The position numbers were made by a program, and so were the translations under genes. A DNA stretch of 29,220 nt from JBGPIK01 sp041484845 (GTDB lineage Bacteria; Desulfobacterota; Binatia; UBA9968), in the NCBI GenBank assembly GCA_041484845.1, contig JBGPIK010000034.1, forward strand, positions 1 through 29,220. Reading direction: 5' to 3'. Position 1 is the stretch's first letter, and each line of letters begins with the position of its first letter. The notes under the pieces were generated by a model that was not told the origin of the DNA, made no database searches, and was given only the letters and a program-made list of their open reading frames with translations. Of the stretch, positions 14,924-22,378 are shown piece after piece.

Positions 14924-16258
14924 ATGGGTGAGTTGTGGCACGAGGCGCTTGCGAATCTTAAGGAGCGCGTTGGAAAACAGAATTTCGAAACGTGGATCCA
15001 GCCGTTGCATTTCATTTCACGTAGCAAGGACGAGATCTGCTTGGAGGTTCCGAATAAATTTTTTCGCGACTGGTTGACCGAACATTTTATCAGCCAAATC
15101 GAAGAGGAGCTAACTTTGCTCGCCCACCATCACGTGAAAGTGACTCTCGGCGTTAACCGGCAGTTGCAGACGGCAGGTGTGCTCGAGCAGACAGAGAAAA
15201 AGGAAGAGCGAGAGCGAGAAAGACCGCAGCGGCCCAATCATCTAATTCCCAAGTACACATTTGAAAACTTTGTCATCGGGGCCAGTAATCAATTTGCTCA
15301 TGCCGCTTGTATGGCGGTCGCAAATCAACCCGGCGACCACTACAACCCATTGTTTATCTATGGTGGTGTAGGTCTCGGTAAGACCCATCTAGTGAACGCT
15401 ATTGGTCATAGGGCAGCCGCGCAACGTCAGGGTTTAAAAGTCGTTTACTTGAGTTCTGAGTCTTTTATGAACGAACTGATCGGCTCACTCCGGCGGGACC
15501 GGATGGATGAATTCAAAACTAAATTTAGAAATATCGACATTCTAATCTTAGACGACGTCCAGTTCATTGCCGGGAAGGAAAGGACCCAGGAGGAATTTTT
15601 CCATACCTTTAACTCTCTCTATGAGTCCCACAAACAGATCGTCATCACTTCTGATAAATTCCCCAAGGAGATTCCTGGACTGGAAGATCGTTTGCGGAAC
15701 CGATTTGAGTGGGGACTCATCGCTGATATTCAGCCACCTGACATGGAAACCCGAGTTGCGATCTTGCAAAAAAAAGCGGAGACCGAAGGTATTCAGCTTC
15801 CGCATGATGTGGCGCTATTCCTTGCATCCAATATCGACTCGAACGTCAGGGAACTTGAAGGTTCACTGACGCGGCTAGGCGCTTTTTACTCTTTGACCAA
15901 ATCGACCATCACCGTTGATTTAGCAAAAGAGGTATTGCACAACACCTTGAAGGGCGTGCGGAACGAAATTACTGTCGAAGGCATTCAGAAAACGATCTGC
16001 GAATACTTCAATCTCAAGTTAGGCGATTTAAAGGCCAAGCGCCGAACACAGAATATCGCGCTGCCGAGACAGATGGCAATGTATCTCTGCCGTAAGCATA
16101 CCGAAACGTCTTTCCCTGCGATAGGAAATAAGTTTGGTGGCCGTGACCATTCAACTGTCATTCATGCCTCACGAGCGATTGAAAGGCGAATCAAAGAGGA
16201 TCCGCATATGCAGACGACGATCGAAAAGCTCGAGAGGAATCTTAACGTCAAGAAATAG
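14924..16258 (+). CDS. dnaA: chromosomal replication initiator protein DnaA
   Basis: DnaA binds and melts the origin and loads the replicative helicase. The 444-residue protein has domain I (ELWHEALANLKERVGKQNFETWIQPL) at residues 3-65, a short charged linker domain II at about 80-108, and the AAA+ domain III. In domain III the Walker A motif is FIYGGVGLGKTHL (residues about 145-156) and the Walker B motif is LILDDVQFIAGKE. Domain IV carries the DNA-binding signature FGGRDHSTVIHA. The ATG at 14924 is preferred over an in-frame TTG at 14888 because it starts at domain I. The gene is flanked by DnaA-box clusters on both sides and followed by dnaN. Confidence 0.98.
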   Translation: MGELWHEALANLKERVGKQNFETWIQPLHFISRSKDEICLEVPNKFFRDWLTEHFISQIEEELTLLAHHHVKVTLGVNRQLQTAGVLEQTEKKEERERERPQRPNHLIPKYTFENFVIGASNQFAHAACMAVANQPGDHYNPLFIYGGVGLGKTHLVNAIGHRAAAQRQGLKVVYLSSESFMNELIGSLRRDRMDEFKTKFRNIDILILDDVQFIAGKERTQEEFFHTFNSLYESHKQIVITSDKFPKEIPGLEDRLRNRFEWGLIADIQPPDMETRVAILQKKAETEGIQLPHDVALFLASNIDSNVRELEGSLTRLGAFYSLTKSTITVDLAKEVLHNTLKGVRNEITVEGIQKTICEYFNLKLGDLKAKRRTQNIALPRQMAMYLCRKHTETSFPAIGNKFGGRDHSTVIHASRAIERRIKEDPHMQTTIEKLERNLNVKK

Positions 16259-16483
16259 CTGTTGATAAGTCTGTGGCTATTTAGGTGAATCGCTGTGGAT
16301 GGAGTGGGAACAATTCTGCTGAATTATCGCTGCGCTTGAACAACGCGGACAAAGCACAGAAATAGATCACAGATTAAGTTGAAGGATTTGCACTTAAATT
16401 TGGCTTTTCGTTGATATCCACAGCCTCTACTATTACTCCTAATTTAATTATATTAAAACAGACAGAATTAGTCAGGAGGCATT
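16259..16483. other. oriC region between dnaA and dnaN
   Basis: No gene fits here. DnaA-box-like sites are TGTTGATAA (16260-16268, 8 of 9 matches), TGTGGCTAT (16272-16280, 7 of 9), TGTGGATGG (16294-16302, 7 of 9) and ATATCCACA (16414-16422, 8 of 9). The last is followed by a DnaA-trio tract and an AT-rich stretch. The dnaA-oriC-dnaN order is a common origin arrangement. A strong AGGAGG ribosome-binding site for dnaN ends the region. Confidence 0.82.
16414..16460 (+). other. basal origin unwinding element: DnaA box, GC-rich spacer, DnaA-trios, AT-rich unwinding tract
   Basis: The box ATATCCACA (16414-16422) is followed by GCCT (16423-16426), then CTA CTA TTA CTC CTA (16427-16441) in steps of three, then an almost pure A/T tract to about 16459. 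DnaA-trios are repeated 3'-(G/A)A(T/A)-5' triplets on the complementary strand that guide DnaA onto single-stranded DNA. Four of the five triplets fit and one (CTC) deviates. Confidence 0.78.
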
Positions 16484-17590
16484 ATGGAAATTAAAGCTAA
16501 GCGGGGAGATCTTCTCGCCACGCTTTATTGGACGCAAAATATCGTCGAAAGACGAAACACCATACCGATATTGGCCAATGTACTCATCTCGGCACAAAAA
16601 AAAGTAATTCAGATTACGGCAACCGACTTAGAAGTTGGAGTTCGGGGAGATGTGGAAGGTGATGTGATAAAAGAAGGAACGGTCACGGTTAATGCCAAAA
16701 AACTATATGAGATTATTCGTGAGGTGCCCAATGAGCAAGTCCAACTGAAGAGACTCGAAAATGATTGGGTGGAGATTCGCAGTGGCAAATCCGTTTTTAA
16801 AATAGTCGGAATGGACGCGCGCGAATTTCCTCAGTTCCCCACTTTTGATAGTAAAGAATTATCGAGTACCCCATCTTCGATGCTCCGAGGCATGATCGAG
16901 CGAACTATTTTTTCCGTGTCAACAGATGAAACGCGATATAGTTTAAATGGAGTATTCGTTGAGCAGGGAGACGGTGGAAGAGTAAAGATGGTTGCGACCG
17001 ATGGCCATCGGTTGGCATTTGATGAACGGGAACTAGGTTCTTTGGGATTGAGCAAAGGAGTTATTTTGCCGCGAAAAGGCCTGACTGAACTCAAGAAAGT
17101 CTTAGAAAGTGGCGATGATGGCATTGTCGCGATCGGTTTCCGAGAAAACATGGTACTCGTGGCGAAAAACAACGTCGAACTTTTTATGCGCCTGATAGAC
17201 GGTGACTTCCCGGACTATACGAAAGTCATTCCCCAGGGAAATCCAAACGTGGCAAAGATCGAGCATGACGACCTTTTACAAGCCCTTAGGCGCGTGTCAA
17301 TATTATCCAGCGAGCGGTACAAAGGAATCAAGATGGAGTTTTCTGCTGGAAAGATTTCCCTGTCCGCGAACAACCCGGATCTTGGTGAAGCCGTTGAAGA
17401 AATTGACGCTGAATATAAAGGCAAGCCGATTTCAATTGGCTTTAACGCTCGTTACCTTCTAGATGTTCTTGGGGTGTTGAATGGCGAGGGAGAGATTAAC
17501 ATTGAGCTGAAAGATGAACTGAGTCCGAGTATCGTCCGCAAAGCCGGCGATGAGGGGTATCTCTATGTTCTCATGCCAATGCGATTATAA
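16484..17590 (+). CDS. dnaN: DNA polymerase III beta subunit (sliding clamp)
   Basis: DnaN forms the ring-shaped clamp that tethers DNA polymerase III to DNA. The 368-residue length fits three beta-clamp domains. Landmarks are the N-terminal LLATLYWTQNIVERRNTIPILANVLI, VNAKKLYEIIREVP, the middle KMVATDGHRLAFDE and LPRKGLTELKKVL, and the C-terminal GFNARYLLDVL and ending YVLMPMRL. The ATG at 16484 is preceded by AGGAGG at ideal distance. It lies directly after the dnaA-dnaN origin and ends 63 bp before a converging gene without an obvious terminator. recF and gyrB, which often follow, are not here. Confidence 0.98.
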   Translation: MEIKAKRGDLLATLYWTQNIVERRNTIPILANVLISAQKKVIQITATDLEVGVRGDVEGDVIKEGTVTVNAKKLYEIIREVPNEQVQLKRLENDWVEIRSGKSVFKIVGMDAREFPQFPTFDSKELSSTPSSMLRGMIERTIFSVSTDETRYSLNGVFVEQGDGGRVKMVATDGHRLAFDERELGSLGLSKGVILPRKGLTELKKVLESGDDGIVAIGFRENMVLVAKNNVELFMRLIDGDFPDYTKVIPQGNPNVAKIEHDDLLQALRRVSILSSERYKGIKMEFSAGKISLSANNPDLGEAVEEIDAEYKGKPISIGFNARYLLDVLGVLNGEGEINIELKDELSPSIVRKAGDEGYLYVLMPMRL

Positions 17591-17653
17591 AATAACGAAA
17601 ATGAGGTATGGGAGTTATGCGGCTGAACAAGTCTTATAGATCGACGAACCCCA

Positions 17654-18517
17654 TCAGGATTTGTACTTTGCGTCGATAGCGTACTTCTCGTTTAGCCCGA
17701 CAATCTCATTAAACTCGTCAAAGGGCATTAATCGGTCAAGCATAGAGAGGGTCGAACCATCGCGACGCAAGGTGGCATATACATCGCTAAGCGATTTAGC
17801 CACGGAATAGAGCGGAGCTAGCGGCCAAACCACCAGTTCAAAACCGAGATCTTTCAATTCAGCGGGTTGCATCAATGGAGTAACACCGCGCTCCAGCATG
17901 TTCGCGACTAACGGCCCAGGCACCTCACGTGCGATTTCCTTCATCTCATCCTTGCTTTTGGGCGCCTCGATAAAAACAGCATCAGCCCCCGCCTGTTTGA
18001 ATGCTACACCGCGGGCAATGGCCTCATGAAGTCCCAGCGCTTGACGGGAATCCGTACGAGCAACGATAAAGAAATCGCAATCATTTTTGGCCTCGATGGC
18101 CGCGCGAAGTTTGTTTAGCTGTTCCTCTAAAGGGACAACCTGCTTTCCTTTCATATGACCACAGCGCTTGGGCCATACCTGGTCTTCCAAGAATATACCT
18201 GCGGCGTCAGCACGAATTAGGTCCTGCACGGTCCTGATAACATTAATGGCATTGCCGTAACCGGTATCTGCATCAACGATTACAGGTACGTCGACGACCG
18301 CACAAATGCGTTGCGCCGCATTGACAACCTCCGTTTGAGTGAGCAGTCCAAAATCAGGCTCGCCGAGTAGCGTCGCAGACAAGCTGTACCCGGTAACGAA
18401 AATAACCTCGAATCCGGCACGTTGGGCGATCTTAGCGCTCAATGCATCGTAAACGCCGGGCATGATAAGCTGACCCTTTTCCTCTAAAAACCGGTGTATA
18501 AGATTGGATTTTTCCAT
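17654..18517 (-). CDS. isocitrate lyase / PEP mutase superfamily enzyme
   Basis: This 287-residue TIM-barrel protein belongs to the family containing PEP mutase, 2-methylisocitrate lyase, oxaloacetate decarboxylase and carboxyphosphonoenolpyruvate mutase. The metal-binding block is VIVDADTGYGNAINV (Asp82, Asp84) and the mobile active-site loop is LEDQVWPKRCGHMKGK, whose KRCGH (Cys119) is the signature of the C-C lyases in the superfamily. This argues for a lyase acting on a 2-hydroxy- or 2-alkyl-substituted dicarboxylate rather than a phosphonate mutase. The C-terminal ELVVWPLAPLYSVAKS and late helices are typical. It converges on dnaN and stands 334 bp from the next upstream gene. The exact substrate cannot be read from the sequence. 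Confidence 0.9.
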   Translation of the reverse strand: MEKSNLIHRFLEEKGQLIMPGVYDALSAKIAQRAGFEVIFVTGYSLSATLLGEPDFGLLTQTEVVNAAQRICAVVDVPVIVDADTGYGNAINVIRTVQDLIRADAAGIFLEDQVWPKRCGHMKGKQVVPLEEQLNKLRAAIEAKNDCDFFIVARTDSRQALGLHEAIARGVAFKQAGADAVFIEAPKSKDEMKEIAREVPGPLVANMLERGVTPLMQPAELKDLGFELVVWPLAPLYSVAKSLSDVYATLRRDGSTLSMLDRLMPFDEFNEIVGLNEKYAIDAKYKS

Positions 18518-18851
18518 AGAAGATCGACGCCTCGACGGCTAACGGCCATTAAACCGGAGAGTTAGCCCGACCGGTAAAAACATCGACTCGACTATAAGGA
18601 TGCGGACAGTCACTATCGCTTTGTTACAAAATGAACAACCTCTATCTTCTCGGGGGTCGGCTGAAGCCGCGCTGCATAATTGGCTCTAGTTTTGGCGAAG
18701 CGCGGAGACGTTTGGCCGGTTCGAGCCCGAGAATGTCAGTTCGATGAGGTGAGGTTTTATAAAACTGTGCACACCGCTAAGCCACGTCACGCTTAAAAAA
18801 CTACGCCAATATGAAGGGAAGATCAATCAGGAAGGTAGAGAAGATTAAATC
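18518..18851. other. intergenic region, no gene recognised
   Basis: This 334-bp stretch lies downstream of the SDR gene and upstream of the lyase gene, both minus-strand. It should hold the lyase promoter and possibly the end of the SDR transcript. No tRNA, repeat, convincing terminator or ORF with family features was seen. Confidence 0.5.
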
Positions 18852-19559
18852 TCAAAAAGGTTCCATATGGGGCCGAATATCAATTTCGTGCGACCAACCG
18901 TTGGGCGGCTGAGCAAATGCAGCGAGGATACAACTTGCAATGGTGTCTGGAGCGATCGTGGTTTCAGCGCTCCTCTGTGGATCGCGCGCTCGGAGTTTCG
19001 GTGTGTCAATTTGCCCGTCGACTATGACATGAACGACGTGAATCCCCTGCGGGTGAAACTCGCGCGCAAGGGATTGGGCGAGCATACGCAAGCCGGCTTT
19101 GGCAATTGATAGTGGCGCGAATCCAGCGCGCCCCCGGAGGGCTGCAGTTGCCCCGGTAAAGGAAATGAAACCGCGCCCCGCCGTCAGCATATCAGGGATG
19201 ACTGCTTGCGCGAGATGCACGGCTCCCAGAACACCGACCTCGAAAGATTGCCGAAAGACACCTGGATCCAGACCTAAAAATGGTCCGCGACCATAACCAC
19301 CGGCGTTGTACGCAAGAACCGTTATCGAGCCGAGCTGCGCTTTAACGCTGGCTACGGCATCCGTGACGGTTTGACGATCCGTGACATCTGTCGGTACCAC
19401 GAGAACAGAGACGCCGCTGGAGCGAAGTTCCCGGGCAACGGGTTCGCTGGATTCGGCGTGACGTGAAAGCAGCGCTATAGCTAAACCCTGGCGCGCGAAA
19501 GCACGGGCTAGCGAGGAGCCAAGGCCCGGTCCAACTCCAGCGATAACTGCCGTGTCCAT
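18852..19559 (-). CDS. short-chain dehydrogenase-like protein lacking catalytic Ser and Tyr
   Basis: The 235-residue protein has the SDR Rossmann fold: the nucleotide loop AGVGPGLGSSLARAF (G8-x3-G12-x-G14), PTDVTD, and the AYNAGG motif corresponding to NNAG. In classical SDRs catalysis uses Ser and a YxxxK motif. Here the segment FISFTGATAALRGRAGFAPLSIAKAG has Lys154 but Leu150 at the Tyr position and Ala137 at the Ser position. This resembles the divergent classical-SDR subgroup 10 (cd05373), in which Tyr is replaced while Lys remains. It may bind NAD(P) without ordinary dehydrogenase chemistry, or use another base. The gene starts 3 bp after the stop of the phthalate-decarboxylase-like gene, so the two are cotranscribed. 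Confidence 0.85.
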   Translation of the reverse strand: MDTAVIAGVGPGLGSSLARAFARQGLAIALLSRHAESSEPVARELRSSGVSVLVVPTDVTDRQTVTDAVASVKAQLGSITVLAYNAGGYGRGPFLGLDPGVFRQSFEVGVLGAVHLAQAVIPDMLTAGRGFISFTGATAALRGRAGFAPLSIAKAGLRMLAQSLAREFHPQGIHVVHVIVDGQIDTPKLRARDPQRSAETTIAPDTIASCILAAFAQPPNGWSHEIDIRPHMEPF

Positions 19560-19562
19560 ACG

Positions 19563-20528
19563 TTAGGAATGCGCGACGGTGTTGATAAAGAGCTCGTCAA
19601 GGGTAAATTTTCTTCCGATCAAGCCTTGCTCTTGCGAGTATTGCATCAAGGTCTCAAGAGTCTTCCGATTTTCGCTGCCCAGGCCGTATATCCAAGGATC
19701 GCCGCCAAGAATTTCCTCTTGCTCTTCTAAAAAATGGCGAAACCACGCTAGGGGAACGATGCGAGGATTTTCCATCCGTTTGTATGCGACTCGTTTCGCT
19801 TCCTGAAAGGCCCGCATCAGATTAATCGGGACCCATGGGTGTTCGTCGACAACTTCTTGTCTAATCGCCGTCGTGTGCATGATCGGGAAAATTCCTGTGC
19901 GCTTAAAATAATCGATTTCGAGCTCACGGTAATTTGGAAACAGCCGGGTCACTCTGTTGTCCTTCTCCAGCATCGGCTGGATCAGTTCGGGGTGAATTAA
20001 TGCATCGAGTTCGCCGTCAAGCAGCATCTTCTCAACGTTTTTGCCGGGCGATACCCGCTGGATGTTAAGATCAGCCGGCGGCGTCCATTCCACCTCTTCT
20101 TCATCCTGCTTAAACCACTGAAGACTACGATGCGGCACGTGATGCTCATGCTCTAAGATGCCACGGATCCATAAGTTTGCCGTTGCCTGGAAATTGCGTA
20201 ACCCCACTCTACGACCGATGAGGTCCGTCGGTTTGCGAATGCCCTTAGATGCATTTAAGAATATAAAGCCGTGACGGAAACGCCGGTGGAGAAATACCGG
20301 GATGGCGGTGAAAGGCAACCGTGTGTACTTTGCCATTAAGTAATTCGACATGGAGAGTTCCGCGATATCAAATTCCCGATTGCGAATCATGCGCCAGTGG
20401 CGGACATCGGATGTCATATCTGTCAATACCGTGAGTTCGATGCCGTCTGGCTTGACGGTTCCTTCTTTCAGGGCACGGATGCTCTCATAGTCGCCGGTCG
20501 CCAAAGTCAGGTGGATTTTTTTGCTCAT
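19563..20528 (-). CDS. 4,5-dihydroxyphthalate decarboxylase (Pht5)-like / periplasmic-binding-fold protein
   Basis: The 321-residue protein belongs to the group annotated as 4,5-dihydroxyphthalate decarboxylases, which share the type II periplasmic-binding-protein fold. It opens LTLATGDYESIRALKEGTVKPDGIEL and continues with FDIAELSMSNYLMAK, LNASKGIRKPTDLIGRRVGL and VDEHPWVPINLMRAF, all recurrent in that family. No signal peptide is present: the N-terminus MSKKIHLTLA runs directly into the first beta strand. This favours a cytoplasmic enzyme or sensor over a transport receptor. Many members are untested, so decarboxylation is not assured. It is the first gene of a two-gene unit with the SDR-like protein and is divergent from the NMT1-like binding protein. 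Confidence 0.72.
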   Translation of the reverse strand: MSKKIHLTLATGDYESIRALKEGTVKPDGIELTVLTDMTSDVRHWRMIRNREFDIAELSMSNYLMAKYTRLPFTAIPVFLHRRFRHGFIFLNASKGIRKPTDLIGRRVGLRNFQATANLWIRGILEHEHHVPHRSLQWFKQDEEEVEWTPPADLNIQRVSPGKNVEKMLLDGELDALIHPELIQPMLEKDNRVTRLFPNYRELEIDYFKRTGIFPIMHTTAIRQEVVDEHPWVPINLMRAFQEAKRVAYKRMENPRIVPLAWFRHFLEEQEEILGGDPWIYGLGSENRKTLETLMQYSQEQGLIGRKFTLDELFINTVAHS

Positions 20529-20632
20529 ATGGCGTATCTAGCATGGTTAATAGGCTTTTCCAACGCACAGACAATGCGGAGTGATCGACTTATTTTTGAG
20601 TGAGAGATACATCGGTTTTTCGAGGAGGGACG
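20529..20632. promoter_or_regulatory. divergent promoter region
   Basis: This 104-bp spacer separates the minus-strand Pht5-like/SDR unit from the plus-strand binding-protein gene, suggesting joint control. A strong GAGGAGGG ribosome-binding site (20622-20629) belongs to the latter. No operator palindrome was seen. Confidence 0.4.
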
Positions 20633-21616
20633 ATGACCAAGGCGACTCTTGTTCTGATTGAATTGTTGAGCCTGGCGCTGTGCTTCAACCCGGCAGCAGC
20701 ACAACAGAAAGTGCGCATCAACTGGACGGCAGTCACCGGTGCCCAGAGCGGCATCTACGTAGCGTACGAGGAGGGACTATTTAAAAAGAACGGTCTCGAT
20801 GTGGAACTCATTCACATCGCCTCCAGTTCACGCGGCATCCAGGCGATCCTAGCCGGAGAACTCGCTTTCTCGTCTCTGGATGGCCTCAACGCCGCTCAGG
20901 CCACTTTGAAAGGGGCCAATTTGGCGCTGGTTGCCGGGGCCACCAACCGCTTCGTCTTCTCGCTCATGGGTAAGCCGGAGATCAAACGCATCGCCGATCT
21001 GCGCGGGAAAAAAATCGGCATCACCCGAGTCGGCTCTTCAACACACACCGCGGCGCTCTACGCGCTCAGTCAAGGCGGTCTGAAGCCTTCGGACTATCAG
21101 ATCCTTCCGCTGATGGAAGTGCCAAATATACTGACCGCTATGCTCGCGGGCCAGGTCGATGCCGGAGTCGTTTCACCACCCACCAACAGCCGGGCGCGGA
21201 AAGCCGGCTTTAATGAGCTCATGAATCTCGCCAAAGAGGGTCCTGAGTATGTCTCGGTTGCCCTCGGTACATCACGTGCCTACATCAAGGACCATGAAGA
21301 TACCGTGCGGCGTGTGGTGCGGAGTTACGCTGAAGCGCTTCAACTCTTCAAGGCCAACAAGCAGGTGGGCATTCGGGTCCTGGCAAAATTCACTAAGCTC
21401 AAGGATCAGGACATTCTCGAAGACGCCTACAACCAGTTCCGCGAATATTTCGACCCCGTCCCTTATGTCAGTCGCAAGGGGCTGGAGGCAGTTTTGGCGG
21501 ATGTAGCCGAAACGGACCCCGCAGCCAAGGCTCTAAAGCCGGACGACTTAATAGACATGCGCTTCGTTGCGGAGCTGGAAAAAGAGGGATTTTTTAAAAA
21601 AGCGCCCGGCAAATAA
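20633..21616 (+). CDS. NMT1/TauA-like secreted substrate-binding protein
   Basis: The 327-residue protein is a type II periplasmic-binding protein of the NMT1/THI5-like and SsuA/TauA family that captures small organic solutes for ABC uptake. A signal peptide is visible (TKATLVLIELLSLALCFNPA, cleavage near AAAQQ). Characteristic blocks are the GIYVAYEEGLFKKNGLDVEL region, the glycine-rich strand ADLRGKKIGITRVGSSTHTA, and LAGQVDAGVVSPP. The start at 20633 is chosen over a GTG at 20600 because of the strong ribosome-binding site and signal peptide. No permease or ATPase gene is adjacent. It converges with the class II aldolase gene and diverges from the Pht5-like/SDR unit. The substrate is unknown. 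Confidence 0.92.
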   Translation: MTKATLVLIELLSLALCFNPAAAQQKVRINWTAVTGAQSGIYVAYEEGLFKKNGLDVELIHIASSSRGIQAILAGELAFSSLDGLNAAQATLKGANLALVAGATNRFVFSLMGKPEIKRIADLRGKKIGITRVGSSTHTAALYALSQGGLKPSDYQILPLMEVPNILTAMLAGQVDAGVVSPPTNSRARKAGFNELMNLAKEGPEYVSVALGTSRAYIKDHEDTVRRVVRSYAEALQLFKANKQVGIRVLAKFTKLKDQDILEDAYNQFREYFDPVPYVSRKGLEAVLADVAETDPAAKALKPDDLIDMRFVAELEKEGFFKKAPGK

Positions 21617-21635
21617 GCGCAAGCTGCGATCGCGC

Positions 21636-22334
21636 CTATTTGCGGACCTTCTTCGCGCGCCGTACGAAATAATCCCACATTGAGCCCAGCCGGTGGGGCG
21701 TATAGATTTGCTCGTATTTGACCACCGATTCTTCGTCACTAGTCCAGGAAGGATCGCCCGAAGCCGTCGCCAGCAATTGAATACGCGCCGCTTTTTCCAA
21801 AAAAATCGCGTACAGGGTGGCGACTTCGATACTTTCCCCCACCACCGTGGAGCCGTGGTTTTTCATCAACACGCCGCGGCACTTACCGAGACTTTTTGCG
21901 ACTTCGACGCCCAGTTCAGGCGTTCTGATGAGCGCAGTCGTATAATCGAATAACGGCAGACCGTCATGGAAGATATTTCCCTCATGGCTGATCGGGCGAA
22001 GGGGTTGTCGCAGTGAGCCGAAGGCCGTGGCATAGGGCGGATGAGAGTGGACAACGCAATTCACGTCAGGCCGCGCCTTGAAGATTTCCGTGTGTATGAA
22101 AACCTCGGAGTGACGCTCGTACTTGCCGGCGACTTTTTTACCGTTCAGATCGACCTCAATAAGGTGCTGCGCACGAATCTCCTCAAATCCGAAACTGTGA
22201 GGTTTCATGAGAATTCGATTTTTTCCGGGAATCCGGACAGATACATGGCCCAGGATGTTATCCCAGTGGCCCTCATTCGCGAGAATGTTGCAAGAAAGAA
22301 CTAGCTTCTTTTTTAACTCGTTGAGGCTCGACAT
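21636..22334 (-). CDS. class II aldolase/adducin family protein
   Basis: This 232-residue enzyme belongs to the zinc-dependent class II aldolase/epimerase/decarboxylase family (fuculose-phosphate aldolase, ribulose-phosphate epimerase and relatives). The zinc ligands are His96 and His98 in VVHSHPPYATAF and His160 in MKNHGS. The catalytic glutamate is Glu77 in RHSEVFIH, with spacings almost identical to Glu73, His92, His94 and His155 of FucA. AAGGAG precedes the start at 22334. It follows the CoA-ligase gene by 44 bp and is probably the last gene of the ALDH-ligase-aldolase unit. Members without a sugar-phosphate context often act on aromatic or hydroxy-acid substrates, so the substrate is open. 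Confidence 0.9.
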   Translation of the reverse strand: MSSLNELKKKLVLSCNILANEGHWDNILGHVSVRIPGKNRILMKPHSFGFEEIRAQHLIEVDLNGKKVAGKYERHSEVFIHTEIFKARPDVNCVVHSHPPYATAFGSLRQPLRPISHEGNIFHDGLPLFDYTTALIRTPELGVEVAKSLGKCRGVLMKNHGSTVVGESIEVATLYAIFLEKAARIQLLATASGDPSWTSDEESVVKYEQIYTPHRLGSMWDYFVRRAKKVRK

Positions 22335-22378
22335 GGTTGCTCCTTGTTTTGGCCTGATTATAGGGTTGTGAGCAGATT

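Noticed and set aside
17654..18517. Phosphonate biosynthesis via PEP mutase.
   Set aside because: The KRCGH loop is of the lyase type and no phosphonopyruvate decarboxylase or other phosphonate gene is nearby.
18715..18735. GGTTCGAGCCC looks like a tRNA T-loop.
   Set aside because: The flanking bases do not form a 5-bp T-stem, and no anticodon arm or acceptor stem can be folded around it.
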